A DNA stretch of 64,000 bases from NCBI RefSeq assembly GCF_002934265.1, contig NZ_PTIX01000012.1, positions 1-64,000 on the forward strand. The letters run 5' to 3'. A program made the position numbers and the translations under genes. This stretch comes from Actinokineospora auranticolor (lineage in GTDB: Bacteria > Actinomycetota > Actinomycetes > Mycobacteriales > Pseudonocardiaceae). How positions within the stretch are numbered: the stretch's first letter is position 1; each line of letters begins with the position of its first letter. Of the stretch, positions 32,367-41,606 are shown piece by piece. The notes under the pieces are model-generated. The model saw only the letters and a program-made list of their open reading frames with translations, did no database searches and had not been told where the DNA came from.

Positions 32367-33053
32367 CTAGGAGGTCGGCGTGCTGCCGGCGCTGCCGGTG
32401 AACGTCTGCTCGAACTTCTTGCAGTTCGGCCCCTGCTTGAAGGCGGACGCCAGCTCCGGGTTCGCGCGCAGCGCCTTGATCGGGTCGGCGAGCTCGTCGA
32501 GCTTCTGCAGCTCCTCGGCGACCTGGACGAACCCGGCCTGGAACTCGGCCGGGTTGGTCGCCGAGACGTTGCGCATCATCGTCTGGGCCTTCTCGGTGGC
32601 TGTCTTGGCGGTGCTGAGCGCGGTGACCTGGGCGGCCAGCAGCTTCTCGCCGTCGGCGACCGGCGGCGCGCCCGCGGCCTGGACGCCCTGCGCCGAGCGG
32701 TCCAGCGCGCCGACGAGCACGCCGAGGAACTTGACCAGGCCGTCACGGGCCTTGGCCGAGTCACCCGCCGGGTCGATGCTGGGCTCGCTGTTGAGCGTGG
32801 CGATCTCGGGCGTCAGCGTGCCGCAGACCTTCTCCGCCCACGCCACGACCTTGTCCCCGGCGGGCGCGGTCCCCGCGGCGGTCGTCGAGGGCACCTCGCC
32901 TGCCGACGCCGAGGCCGACCCCGCCTGCGAGGTGGTGGTGCCCGGCGCGGAAGTGGGGGTGCCGCCGCCCGCGTCGTTGGTACCGCCGCAGCCCGCGAGG
33001 GCGGCGGTCAGGGCGACGGCCGTCACGGAAACCGCGACGAGTCGGCGGGCCAT
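32367..33053 (-). CDS. Lipoprotein, first member of a tandem pair
   Basis: A 228-aa protein with a clear lipoprotein signal ('ARRLVAVSVTAVALTAALAG' then Cys), a Gly/Thr/Ser linker and a helical domain ('WAEKVCGTLTPEIATLNSEP'). Two Cys (in 'EKVCGT' and 'GPNCKKFEQ') may form a disulphide. ATG 33053 follows 'aaggaga'. It is a paralogue of the following gene. Function unknown. Confidence 0.8.
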   Translation of the reverse strand: MARRLVAVSVTAVALTAALAGCGGTNDAGGGTPTSAPGTTTSQAGSASASAGEVPSTTAAGTAPAGDKVVAWAEKVCGTLTPEIATLNSEPSIDPAGDSAKARDGLVKFLGVLVGALDRSAQGVQAAGAPPVADGEKLLAAQVTALSTAKTATEKAQTMMRNVSATNPAEFQAGFVQVAEELQKLDELADPIKALRANPELASAFKQGPNCKKFEQTFTGSAGSTPTS

Positions 33054-33148
33054 GTGCACTCTCCTTGATCGACAAACCGATACGCGCCGAGACCGGGGCT
33101 CGACACGGGGGTAGATGCTCGCACGCGGAACCGACACCACACAGCACG

Positions 33149-33234
33149 GATGAGGCCGGTCCCGCCCACGGCGGAAACCGGCCTCATCTTCGCTCAACTG
33201 GTGTCCCGGTCACCACGGTGTCGTGGTGACCGGG
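33149..33234. terminator. Two hairpins downstream of the pyrophosphatase gene
   Basis: Stem GATGAGGCCGGT / ACCGGCCTCATC (33149-33188, 16-nt loop) and stem CCCGGTCACCAC / GTGGTGACCGGG (33205-33234, 6-nt loop). Both are perfect. They lie between the stop of hppA and the start of the next minus-strand gene, so they should end the hppA transcript. Confidence 0.7.
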
Positions 33235-33239
33235 AATTT

Positions 33240-35546
33240 TCACGCGTTGGCCGGGGCCTCTGCGGGCGTGTCCGCGATGGCGGTGCCGCGGCGCTTGGAC
33301 ACCACGACAGCCGCCACGATCAGCACGACCGCCACCAGCGCAATCGCGACGCGGGTGCCGGTGGAGGCGTCCACGCCAACGGACAACGTGACGATCGCGG
33401 GCGCGATCAGCAGCGAGACCAGGTTCATCACCTTGATCAGCGGGTTGATGGCCGGACCGGCGGTGTCCTTGAACGGGTCGCCGACGGTGTCGCCGATGAC
33501 CGTCGCGGCGTGCGCGTCGGAGCCCTTGCCGCCGTGGTTGCCGTCCTCGACCAGCTTCTTCGCGTTGTCCCAGGCACCACCGGAGTTGGCCAGGAACACC
33601 GCCATCAGCGTGCCGGTGGCGATGGCGCCGCCGAGGTAACCCGCGAGCGGGCCGACGCCGAGGCCGAAGCCGACCGCGATCGGGGCGAGCACCGCGAGCA
33701 GACCGGGGGTGGCCAGCTCGCGCAGCGAGTCGCGGGTGCAGATGTCGACCACGCGGCCGTACTCGGGCTTGCCGGTGCCCTCCATGATCCCGGGGATCTC
33801 GCGGAACTGGCGGCGCACCTCGAACACGATCGCGCCCGCGGCCCGGGTCACCGCATTGACCGCGAGACCGGAGAACATGAACACGACCGCCGCGCCGAGC
33901 GCGATGCCGACGAGCACGTTCGGGCTGTACACGATGTAGGTGAACGCCGAACCCGCGTCCTCCAGCTTGACCCCGACGTCCCTGAGCGCCTCGATGATGG
34001 CGCTCGAGTACGAGCCGAACAACGCGGTAGCCGCCAGCACCGCAGTAGCGATGGCGATGCCCTTGGTGATGGCCTTGGTGGTGTTGCCGACCGCGTCGAG
34101 CTCGGTGAGGATCTGCGCGCCCTCGCCGTGCACGTCACCGGACATCTCGGCGATGCCCTGCGCGTTGTCGGAGACCGGGCCGAAGGTGTCCATGGCCACG
34201 ATCACGCCGACGGTGGTGAGCAGACCGCAGCCCGCGAGCGCGATGGCGAACAGCGCCACGATGACCGAACCGGACAGCAGGAACGCGCCGTAGACGGCGG
34301 CACCGATGACGATCGCGGTGTAGACGGCGGACTCGAAACCCACCGAGATACCCGAGAGGATCACCGTCGCAGCACCGGTCAGCGAGGTCTTGCCGACCTC
34401 CTGGACCGGCTTGTGCTCGGTGCCGGTGTAGTAGCCGGTGAGCCAGAGGATCACGCCCGCGAGCACGATGCCGATGATCACGGCGACGGCCGCGATGACC
34501 GCAGGGCTGCCCGCGACGCTCTTCTGCGCCACGTCTTCCAGTCCGGCGAGCTCGGAGAACGAGCCGGGCAGGAAGATGAACGACGCTGCGGTGCACAGCA
34601 CTGCCGAGATCAGCGCAGAGATGTAGAACGAGCGGTTGATCGCGGTCAGGCCGTTCTCCCCCGGGCGGACCCGGGTGATGTAGACGCCGAGGATCGCGGT
34701 GATCACGCCGAGCGCGGGGACGACCAGCGGGAACAGCAGGCCCAGCGAGCCGAACGCGGTGCTGCCCAGGATCAGCGCGGCGACCAGGGTCACCGCGTAG
34801 GACTCGAACAGGTCCGCGGCCATGCCCGCGCAGTCGCCCACGTTGTCGCCGACGTTGTCGGCGATGGTCGCCGCGTTGCGCGGGTCGTCCTCGGGGATGT
34901 TCTGCTCGACCTTGCCGACCAGGTCGGCGCCGACGTCCGCGGCCTTGGTGAAGATGCCGCCGCCGACGCGCATGAACATCGCGATGAGCGCGGCGCCGAA
35001 GCCGAAGCCCTCCAGCACCTTGGGCGCGGTGCCGGTGTAGACCAGCACGACGATGGCGGCGCCGAACAGTCCCAGCCCGACGGTGGCCATGCCGACCACG
35101 CCGCCGGTGCGGAAGGCGATGCGGGTGGCCTTCTCCCGGCCACCGTCCTCGACCGACGCCGCCGCGACCCGCAGGTTGGCCTGGGTGGACAGCCACATGC
35201 CCAGGTAGCCGATGGTGAACGAGAAGACCGCACCCACCAGGAAGAACAGGGAACGGCCGATCCGTTCGCCCGTACTGTCGGCCGGGAGCAGGAACAGCAG
35301 CAGGAACACGACTGTGCCGAAGATGAGAAGTGTGTTTCGCTGCCGTTTGAGATAGGCCGCAGCGCCCTCTTGGACCGCCTTCGCGATGTCCTGCATCTTC
35401 ACGGTGCCCTGACCCGCGGCCAGGACCTCCTTCAGCAGCACATAACCGACGGCAAGAGCGGCGAGGGCGATCACGGCGACCACGGCGACTACACCGCGGT
35501 CCCCGCCGGTGAGCGTCAAGCTCTCCGCGAGGAACTGCCCGGACAT
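33240..35546 (-). CDS. hppA: Membrane-bound proton-pumping pyrophosphatase
   Basis: A 768-aa integral membrane protein with about 16 helices. The pyrophosphate/Mg site is seen in 'KAADVGADLVGKVEQNIPED' and 'NVGDNVGDCAGMAADLFES'. The sequence 'GNTTKAITKG' carries Lys at the position that distinguishes K+-independent H+-pumps from K+-dependent ones (Ala). It hydrolyses PPi and exports protons. ATG 35546 follows 'aggagga'. Longer in-frame starts run into the divergent helicase leader. Confidence 0.93.
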   Translation of the reverse strand: MSGQFLAESLTLTGGDRGVVAVVAVIALAALAVGYVLLKEVLAAGQGTVKMQDIAKAVQEGAAAYLKRQRNTLLIFGTVVFLLLFLLPADSTGERIGRSLFFLVGAVFSFTIGYLGMWLSTQANLRVAAASVEDGGREKATRIAFRTGGVVGMATVGLGLFGAAIVVLVYTGTAPKVLEGFGFGAALIAMFMRVGGGIFTKAADVGADLVGKVEQNIPEDDPRNAATIADNVGDNVGDCAGMAADLFESYAVTLVAALILGSTAFGSLGLLFPLVVPALGVITAILGVYITRVRPGENGLTAINRSFYISALISAVLCTAASFIFLPGSFSELAGLEDVAQKSVAGSPAVIAAVAVIIGIVLAGVILWLTGYYTGTEHKPVQEVGKTSLTGAATVILSGISVGFESAVYTAIVIGAAVYGAFLLSGSVIVALFAIALAGCGLLTTVGVIVAMDTFGPVSDNAQGIAEMSGDVHGEGAQILTELDAVGNTTKAITKGIAIATAVLAATALFGSYSSAIIEALRDVGVKLEDAGSAFTYIVYSPNVLVGIALGAAVVFMFSGLAVNAVTRAAGAIVFEVRRQFREIPGIMEGTGKPEYGRVVDICTRDSLRELATPGLLAVLAPIAVGFGLGVGPLAGYLGGAIATGTLMAVFLANSGGAWDNAKKLVEDGNHGGKGSDAHAATVIGDTVGDPFKDTAGPAINPLIKVMNLVSLLIAPAIVTLSVGVDASTGTRVAIALVAVVLIVAAVVVSKRRGTAIADTPAEAPANA

Positions 35547-35800
35547 CCGTCCTCCTGATGATCTGCCTGTACAGCGCCGACATCCGCCATTACCACACGG
35601 CTTCCGACGGCCCCGTTTTCGCGTGTGCGCCACCACAATCGGTGGGATGCCGGCGGAGTCTATTGGTAAAGCGGAACACCTACGCGAGCTGTCCCATACC
35701 GTGCACGTTGGGTGACGTTACGCGGGCGGAGTGTGATCAAGCTCTCATGATCATTTTTCGGGATGCCGGGATCGCCGTCGCGGTGTGCGAAGCTCGTCGG

Positions 35801-38125
35801 GTGAGTGTCGACGCGGCGACCGAGCGTGGCACCGTGCTGCTCGGCCGGGTCCTGGCCGGTGTGGCCAGTGGCGAGAACCCGGTGACGCACGTCGCCGAAC
35901 TGCCCGAGCGCGCCGCGCGGCCCGTGCCGTGGCCCGACTGGGTGCCGGACGGCGTCCGCGCGGCCTTCACGCGCTGCGGCGTCGAACTGCCGTGGGCGCA
36001 CCAGGTCGAGGCGGCCGAGCACGCGGCGGCCGGGCGCAGCGTGGTGGTGGCGACCGGGACGGCGTCGGGCAAGTCCCTGGCGTACCAGCTGCCCGTGGCG
36101 ACCGCGCTCACCGAGGACCAGCGGGCCACCGCGCTCTATCTCTCGCCCACCAAAGCACTCGGCGCGGACCAGTTGCGGTCGGTGCGCGAACTCGACCTGC
36201 CCGACCTCCGCGCCGCGAGCTACGACGGCGACACGCCGACGGCCGAACGCGACTGGGTCCGCGCGCACAGCCGGTGGGTTTTCACCAACCCGGACATGCT
36301 CCACCGTGGAATCCTGCCCGCGCACGGCCGCTGGACCACGTTCTTCCGCCGCCTGCGCTACGTCGTCGTCGACGAGTGCCACTCCTACCGGGGCGTCTTC
36401 GGCTCGCACGTGGCCCTGCTGCTGCGGCGACTGCGCCGGGTGGCCCGGCGCTACGGCGCGGACCCGGTGTTCGTGCTGGCGTCGGCCACCGTCGCCGACC
36501 CGGCCGCGTCCGCCAGCCGACTGTCCGGAGTGGACTGCGCGGCGGTCGTCGACGACGGGTCGCCGCGCGGTGCCCGCACGGTGGCGCTGTGGGAGCCGCC
36601 GCTGACCGAGTTGTCCGGGGAGAACGGCGCCCCGGTGCGCCGGTCGGCGGGCGCGGAGACCGCCCGCATCCTGGCCGACCTGGTCCTGGAGGGCGCGCGG
36701 TCACTGGCGTTCGTCCGCTCCCGGCTCGGCGCCGAGCTGACCGCCCTGGGCGCCCGGCGCATCCTCGACGAGGTCGACCCGGCCCTGTCCCACCGGGTCG
36801 CGGCCTACCGCTCGGGCTTCCTGCCGGAGGAGCGGCGGGCCCTCGAACGGGACCTCGGCTCGGGCGAGCTGCTCGGTGTGGCCAGCACGAGCGCGCTGGA
36901 ACTGGGCGTGGACATCGTCGGCTTGGACGCGGTGGTGATCGCGGGCTACCCGGGCACCCTGGCGTCGTTCTGGCAGCAGGCCGGGCGCGCGGGCCGGGCG
37001 GGCGACGGGTCGCTGGTGGTGTTCGTGGCCCGGGACGACCCGCTGGACACCTACCTGGTGCACCACCCGGCGGCGGTGCTGGAGAAGCCGGTCGAGGCCA
37101 CGGTGACCGACCCGGCGAACCCGTACGTGCTGGCCCCGCAGCTGGCGTGCGCGGCGGCGGAGCTGCCGCTGACCCCCGACTGCCTGCCGACCTTCGGCGA
37201 CGGCGCCCGCGCGGTGCTCGACGACCTGGTCGCCGACGGGGTGCTCCGCAAGCGCCCGACGGGCTGGTACTGGACGTCCCGCGACCGCCCGCACGCGTCG
37301 GTCGACATCCGGGGGTCGGGCGGCGAGCAGATCGCGGTGGTGGAGGCCGACTCGGGTCGGATGCTGGGCACGGTCGACCAGGGCCGGGCGTGCTCGACGG
37401 TGCACCCGGGGGCGCTGTACCTGCACCAGGGGAAGTCGTACGTGGTGGACGAGCTGGACCTGGAGTCGTGCCTGGCCCTGGTGCACGCGGAAAGCCCGGA
37501 CTGGACCACGACCCCGCGCGAGGTCGTCGACATCTCGATCCTCTCGACCGCCGAGCAATCGGTGCACCCCGTCCCCGGCGGCGGTGAAGTGACGGTCTGC
37601 CTGGGCGAGGTAGCCGTCACGTCACAGGTAGTCGCCTACCTCCGCCGCCTCCCCACCGGCGAGGTCCTGGACCAGATCCCCCTCGACCTCCCCGAACACA
37701 CCCTCACCACCCGCGCCGTCTGGTACACCGCCAGCACCAAGGCCTTGCTCCCCACGGGCCTGACCCCACAAACCTTCCCCGGCGCCCTCCACGCCGCCGA
37801 ACACGCGGCGATCGGCCTGCTCCCCCTCTTCGCCACCTGCGACCGCTGGGACCTCGGCGGCGTCTCAACGGCCAACCACCCCGACACGGGACACCCCACG
37901 GTCTTCGTCCACGACGCCCACCCCGGCGGCGCGGGCTTCGCCGACCGAGCCCACGCGGCCCTCATCCCCTGGCTCACCGCCACCCGCAGAGCCATCCAAT
38001 CCTGCGAATGCCCCAACGGCTGCCCGTCCTGCGTCCAGTCCCCGAAGTGCGGCAACGGCAACGAACCCCTGGACAAAGCAGGCGCGATCACGGTCCTGAC
38101 CACGGTGCTGTCCGCCCTCACCTGA
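35801..38125 (+). CDS. DEAD/DEAH-box helicase with DUF1998 domain (MrfA/YprA-like)
   Basis: This SF2 helicase of about 774 aa has motif I 'ATGTASGKS', motif II 'VVDECHSY' (DEAH-box variant DECH), and motif VI-like 'QQAGRAGRAG'. The C-terminal DUF1998/MZB region has cysteines C-x-C-x3-C-x2-C-x5-C near residues 737-752, the metal site of the MrfA family. In Bacillus, MrfA acts in mitomycin-lesion repair. The orthologous position next to topA and the Tad locus is conserved in actinobacteria. GTG 35801 is chosen because conservation starts there; ATG 35747 is possible. Confidence 0.82.
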   Translation: MSVDAATERGTVLLGRVLAGVASGENPVTHVAELPERAARPVPWPDWVPDGVRAAFTRCGVELPWAHQVEAAEHAAAGRSVVVATGTASGKSLAYQLPVATALTEDQRATALYLSPTKALGADQLRSVRELDLPDLRAASYDGDTPTAERDWVRAHSRWVFTNPDMLHRGILPAHGRWTTFFRRLRYVVVDECHSYRGVFGSHVALLLRRLRRVARRYGADPVFVLASATVADPAASASRLSGVDCAAVVDDGSPRGARTVALWEPPLTELSGENGAPVRRSAGAETARILADLVLEGARSLAFVRSRLGAELTALGARRILDEVDPALSHRVAAYRSGFLPEERRALERDLGSGELLGVASTSALELGVDIVGLDAVVIAGYPGTLASFWQQAGRAGRAGDGSLVVFVARDDPLDTYLVHHPAAVLEKPVEATVTDPANPYVLAPQLACAAAELPLTPDCLPTFGDGARAVLDDLVADGVLRKRPTGWYWTSRDRPHASVDIRGSGGEQIAVVEADSGRMLGTVDQGRACSTVHPGALYLHQGKSYVVDELDLESCLALVHAESPDWTTTPREVVDISILSTAEQSVHPVPGGGEVTVCLGEVAVTSQVVAYLRRLPTGEVLDQIPLDLPEHTLTTRAVWYTASTKALLPTGLTPQTFPGALHAAEHAAIGLLPLFATCDRWDLGGVSTANHPDTGHPTVFVHDAHPGGAGFADRAHAALIPWLTATRRAIQSCECPNGCPSCVQSPKCGNGNEPLDKAGAITVLTTVLSALT

Positions 38126-38224
38126 GATTGATCAACACTCGTTGATCAACAACCGCCCCAACCCCTCGCACCCAGCCCCGCCCTCCTCCGGCAGGGGTCG
38201 GCAAAGTCATTTCTGGTGGTAGGT

Positions 38225-38905
38225 GGGGATTCCGAGCAGGGTGAGTGGTCGGGCGGTGTGGCGTAGTCCTGGCGTTGGCCGCGGCGGCGGTGTTGGCGGG
38301 TGCGCGGTCGTTCGCCGCGATCGGGGAATGGATCGCCGATGTCCCGCAGTGGGTACTGGCGGCGCTGGGTGCGCGATTCGACCGTCGTCGTCACTATCTC
38401 GTCCCGGACGAGTCCACCGTGCGGCGACTGGCCCGGCAGGTGGACGGTGACCTGCTCCACGCCGCGATCGGCGCCTGGCTCGCAGCGCACACCCCCCGAC
38501 CGAGCCGGTGACCGGGACACCGGGCAGGTCGACACCCCGCCACCGAGCGCGATCGCGGTGGACGGCAAGTCGCTGCGCGGCACGTTCGCCCGCACCGGCG
38601 GAGCCGGGGTCCATCTGCTGGCCGGGATCACCCACACCACCGGTACACACCGCGCCCACGCCGCCCTCGGCCTCACCAACCTCCCCACCGAACTCGCACA
38701 CCCCGCCCGGATCGCCACCCACGTCCGCAACCACTGGCACATCGAGAACCGCCTGCACTGGGTCCGCGACGTCACGTTCCACGAAGACCACTCCCGGGTC
38801 CGCACCGGCAACGCACCCCGCGTCATGGCCAGCCCGTGCAACCTCGCCATCAGCGCCCTACGCCGACACGGATGGAACAACACCGCCAAACAACGACCCG
38901 ACCGG
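38225..38905 (+). pseudogene. ISAs1-family transposase remnant (plus strand)
   Basis: Two frames together give an ISAs1-type transposase. One frame has the N-terminal region 'VLALAAAAVLAGARSFAAIG' to 'LAAHTPRPSR'. Near 38490-38510 the reading shifts frame to 'AIAVDGKSLRGTFARTGG' (first catalytic Asp). It then jumps from 'HLLAGITHTTGTHRAHAAL' almost directly to the C-terminal 'NHWHIENRLHWVRDVTFHED'. The middle of the DDE core is missing, and the very N-terminus is lost. The copy is dead. Confidence 0.75.
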
Positions 38906-39097
38906 ATGCCGCGCACCCCGCCGAGCCCGCGGATCCGGCACCCGCCCGAGATATTCCCGCAGATCGGCCACCCGATCGGGCATGAGCACAGACTCCGCGC
39001 CCGACCCGACACACGGGGCCAATCGATCGAACGCGGCAGGGATCAGGCTGGATTCCGCCACGGGCACGGCTCTCCAACGATCATGCGACATCAGCAA
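38870..39097 (-). pseudogene. ISAs1-family transposase N-terminal fragment (minus strand)
   Basis: The minus strand carries 'LMPDRVADLREYLGRVPDPR' followed by 'ARRGARHPVGSLFGGVV', the start of an ISAs1 transposase. It stops abruptly where the opposite-strand remnant's C-terminus begins. The two fragments face each other, indicating insertion of one copy into or next to another followed by deletion. Confidence 0.65.
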
Positions 39098-39666
39098 TCA
39101 CATGACGTCAAGGGGCGACCGAGTGCGAGTTCCGCTCCGGAAGATGGCGGCAAGGTCGCCGCAGCGGAGCGGGACTGAACAGGGCACTCGGCACCAGAGT
39201 CGAACTCGCCGAGTGGGCGAACGAACCTGGGAACGCAGCAGCGCGCCGGGGGCAACCGGTCGAGGACCGGTCGCGCATCCCGGCGCGCTGCATGCCGCCG
39301 AGTTTCGCGGTTCCGACTCTGCAACCGCCGATCACGGGTGTGTGCGTGGGACTGTCGACGGGGAATACCTCGACCCTGCGTGTGCGGTGGCACCTGGAGG
39401 CGGTAGGTGCCGGGCAGGGCGGTCATCCCGGGGCGGGGTTACGTCGACTGGCGGCGAGGCCGCCGTGGTCCCTTTCCGTGATCTGGCGGGAGAAGCGGAA
39501 TCTCCAGCGGGTTACTCGGCAGGCGCCTGTCCGACGGGCGACACGAACACGGGCGGGAGGTCGTGTCGGCGCCGCTGAACAGGCTGTTGCGGTTGACCGC
39601 GCACCGGGCGGAGGTGACGCGGACAACCACTGTGGTCGGTAGTCGGGTCAGTTCGGTCTTGCTCGC
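39098..39666. other. Non-coding, IS-scarred stretch
   Basis: No open frame here looks protein-like. The stretch contains a 10-bp inverted repeat GCGCGCCGGG / CCCGGCGCGC at 39241-39288 with an inner ACCGGTC...GACCGGT, and a small hairpin GGCACCT / AGGTGCC near 39389-39411. It may be left over from the adjacent IS events. Confidence 0.4.
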
Positions 39667-40290
39667 TCAGCCGGCCACGAGCTGCCGGGTGCGCGCACCC
39701 GCCGACTCCTGGATGGCGTCGAGGAGAGCGTCCTGGACGACCCGCGAGGACGGGATCTGCCAGCCGCACACCTCGGGCTTGACGCGCCAGTGCACCACTC
39801 CGTGCTGGAACGGGCTGGGCGGCAGGGAAATCCAGCCACCCTCGCCGTGGTGGACCACGTCGGCGTTGGCGGCCAAGTCGGCGACGAGCTCGTCACCGGA
39901 GCGGGTGAGGAAGAACCACCGGTGCTCCGGCGTGGCGATGATCGGCACGGGCAGCCCGACCGACCGCAGCACACGCGCGGCACCGCGACCCAGGTCGTCG
40001 CCGACCTCGATCGCGTCGTAGCCCGCGCCGGTCGCCAGCAGGAGGGTGTAGGGGTGACCGGTCCACCAGGTCGCCACCTGCTCCGCCCGAGTGCCGACGC
40101 GGTCGCGCCAGTCGGCGTGCACCGGGACCGGTCCGGTGTCCTCGACACCGTCACGGCCCGCCCAGTGGCCACCCACCGGGTAGGTGCCTGGCAGCACCGG
40201 CCAACCGCGGAACGCCAAGCCGATGGCCTCGGCCCGGAGTTCGACGCGGAACGCTCTCCGCCAGTTGTCCGACCTGTCGCTTCCCAACAT
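39667..40290 (-). CDS. Prim-pol N-terminal-domain-like protein, solitary
   Basis: A 207-aa protein of the 'bifunctional DNA primase/polymerase N-terminal' type: 'AIGLAFRGWPVLPGTYP', 'EQVATWWTGHPYTLLLATG', 'YDAIEVGDDLGRGAARVL' and 'GGWISLPPSPFQHGVVHW'. The position of the catalytic D-x-D reads 'AIEVGDD', so metal binding is altered and catalysis uncertain. It stands alone between IS scars and the Tad locus, with no replication partner and not within the AICE. Its ancestry may be an old element. Confidence 0.72.
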   Translation of the reverse strand: MLGSDRSDNWRRAFRVELRAEAIGLAFRGWPVLPGTYPVGGHWAGRDGVEDTGPVPVHADWRDRVGTRAEQVATWWTGHPYTLLLATGAGYDAIEVGDDLGRGAARVLRSVGLPVPIIATPEHRWFFLTRSGDELVADLAANADVVHHGEGGWISLPPSPFQHGVVHWRVKPEVCGWQIPSSRVVQDALLDAIQESAGARTRQLVAG

Positions 40291-40612
40291 CTCGGGCAGA
40301 GCCTCCTCGCGGCTGCGAGCACCGGGTTCGGCGCCCTACACAACACTCAACGGCACGAACGGGCCCGTCCGAAACTCGGCGTCGGCAACTGGTCGGTCTG
40401 GCGAGGTAAACGACCGGTTGCCCGACCTGAGCGACCAAACTGCGCTTACCGGTCGCCGTCGCCCGACCGCTCACCCACCAGAGCGGCCCGCTGAGCGGGC
40501 AAAACCGCCGCGGCACCCCGCCCAATGCGGCTTCTAGCTGCACAGATGCCGAGCGGCGGCGCCGTGGTCGGAATTCCGCCGGGTCACCCGTTCGCTGGTG
40601 CTGTGATGCCGT
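40291..40612. other. Intergenic gap between the prim-pol-like gene and the Tad locus
   Basis: No gene, strong hairpin or repeat was recognised. The prim-pol-like promoter must lie here, on the minus strand. The Tad operon ends at 40613. Confidence 0.4.
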
Positions 40613-41074
40613 TCACCGTATGGGGCCGACCGCTGATCCGTCGGCGAGCGCGTCGCCGACCGGTCCGGCGCGGGCGCGGGCGAACGCCGGGCCGATGACC
40701 GGCACCGTCGCCGCGGGACGAACGGCGGCCTCCACAGTGCTCTCAACACCCCTGGCCCCCGTCACACCCGACGCGGCGCCGTCCACCACGACAACATCCA
40801 CGGCGACCTCGACCGTGGCGACCCAACCGTCCAGCCCGCACGCGACCAGCCGCGCGCCCATCCGCCGCGCGACCCGTTCCGCCCGGCCGCAGGCCACTTC
40901 CGGCCCGGCCGCGGCGTGCGCCGCGGCGGCCAGCGCACCGAGGTCGGCCGCGCTTTCCGCCCGGTGACGTGCGACCACGGCGGAACCGAGCGCCAACACG
41001 ACCGCCGCGAGCGAGACCATCCCGATCGTCACCACGGCCAACAAGGCCGTGGCGGACCCGCGATCACGCGTCAC
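40613..41074 (-). CDS. Rv3654c-family TadE-like protein
   Basis: A 153-aa protein beginning 'DRGSATALLAVVTIGMVSLA', the TadE/TadG-type N-terminal helix, then 'HRAESAADLGALAAAAHAA', a hallmark of the helicase/secretion-neighbourhood TadE-like family. A single membrane helix leads to an extracytoplasmic beta part. GTG 41074 overlaps the stop of the TadE gene. It is the last gene of the Tad operon. Confidence 0.82.
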   Translation of the reverse strand: MTRDRGSATALLAVVTIGMVSLAAVVLALGSAVVARHRAESAADLGALAAAAHAAAGPEVACGRAERVARRMGARLVACGLDGWVATVEVAVDVVVVDGAASGVTGARGVESTVEAAVRPAATVPVIGPAFARARAGPVGDALADGSAVGPIR

Positions 41075-41412
41075 GGTGGACCGCCGGGTTCCACAACGGC
41101 ATAGGCGTCACCGTGCAGATGCACGGGTAAAAGCCCGGCGCCAACCCGCACGGATACGGACACCGTGTCGCCTTCGGTGCGCACGGTGACGACCGCCCCT
41201 TCAGGAGCGATGTCGGCGGCCGCGCCGAGCGCGCGCTCCCCCTCACCGCGCGCGACCAACCGCGCCGCCTCCCGAGCGGCGTCCACACAACGGATTTGAT
41301 CAACCACCGCGCCGAACCCGGCCAGGCACAGCGCGACGACGGCGAGCAGGCCGCCGATGGCGATCGCCGCCTCGACCGTGACCGAACCGCGGTCCGGTCG
41401 GGTGGCCGTCAC
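41071..41412 (-). CDS. TadE-family pilus assembly protein
   Basis: A 113-aa protein with 'DRGSVTVEAAIAIGGLLAVV', the TadE motif where the Glu follows the processing-like site, a membrane helix, and 'CVDAAREAARLVARGE'. GTG 41412 overlaps the preceding small gene, and its stop overlaps the next. It is a minor pseudopilin of the Tad/Flp system. Confidence 0.85.
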   Translation of the reverse strand: MTATRPDRGSVTVEAAIAIGGLLAVVALCLAGFGAVVDQIRCVDAAREAARLVARGEGERALGAAADIAPEGAVVTVRTEGDTVSVSVRVGAGLLPVHLHGDAYAVVEPGGPP

Positions 41413-41573
41413 CGCAACGCCTTCATGATCAGGTCGAGGACGGCGCCCTCCATCACCGGGCCGGTGAACAAGGCGACCAGCACGCTGGCCAGCGCCGCGA
41501 AGGCGACGATGCAGAGGACGTGCTCGACGGTCGCGGCGCCGTCGTCGGCACCGAAGCGGACACGGGAAAACAT
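41409..41573 (-). CDS. DUF4244 Flp-like small protein
   Basis: A 54-aa protein, 'MFSRVRFGADDGAATVEHVL' followed by one membrane helix ('CIVAFAALASVLVALFTGPV') and a short tail. The Gly-x-x-T-V-E pattern ahead of the helix is that of Flp/TadE pilins. ATG 41573 has 'ggagg' 5 nt upstream and the stop overlaps the TadE GTG. It is the likely major Flp-type pilin of the locus and easily missed because of its size. Confidence 0.82.
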   Translation of the reverse strand: MFSRVRFGADDGAATVEHVLCIVAFAALASVLVALFTGPVMEGAVLDLIMKALR

Positions 41574-41606
41574 ATGTACCTCCATGCATGTGTCTGGTGT
41601 GGATGG

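Noticed and set aside
33150-35558. Long plus-strand frame antisense to hppA
   Set aside because: Composition is Asp/Arg/His-rich low complexity and it mirrors hppA, whose motifs are intact.
39091-39642. Several overlapping frames of 60-116 residues in the IS-scarred gap
   Set aside because: All are Arg/Pro/Ala-rich, lack ribosome sites and do not resemble any family.
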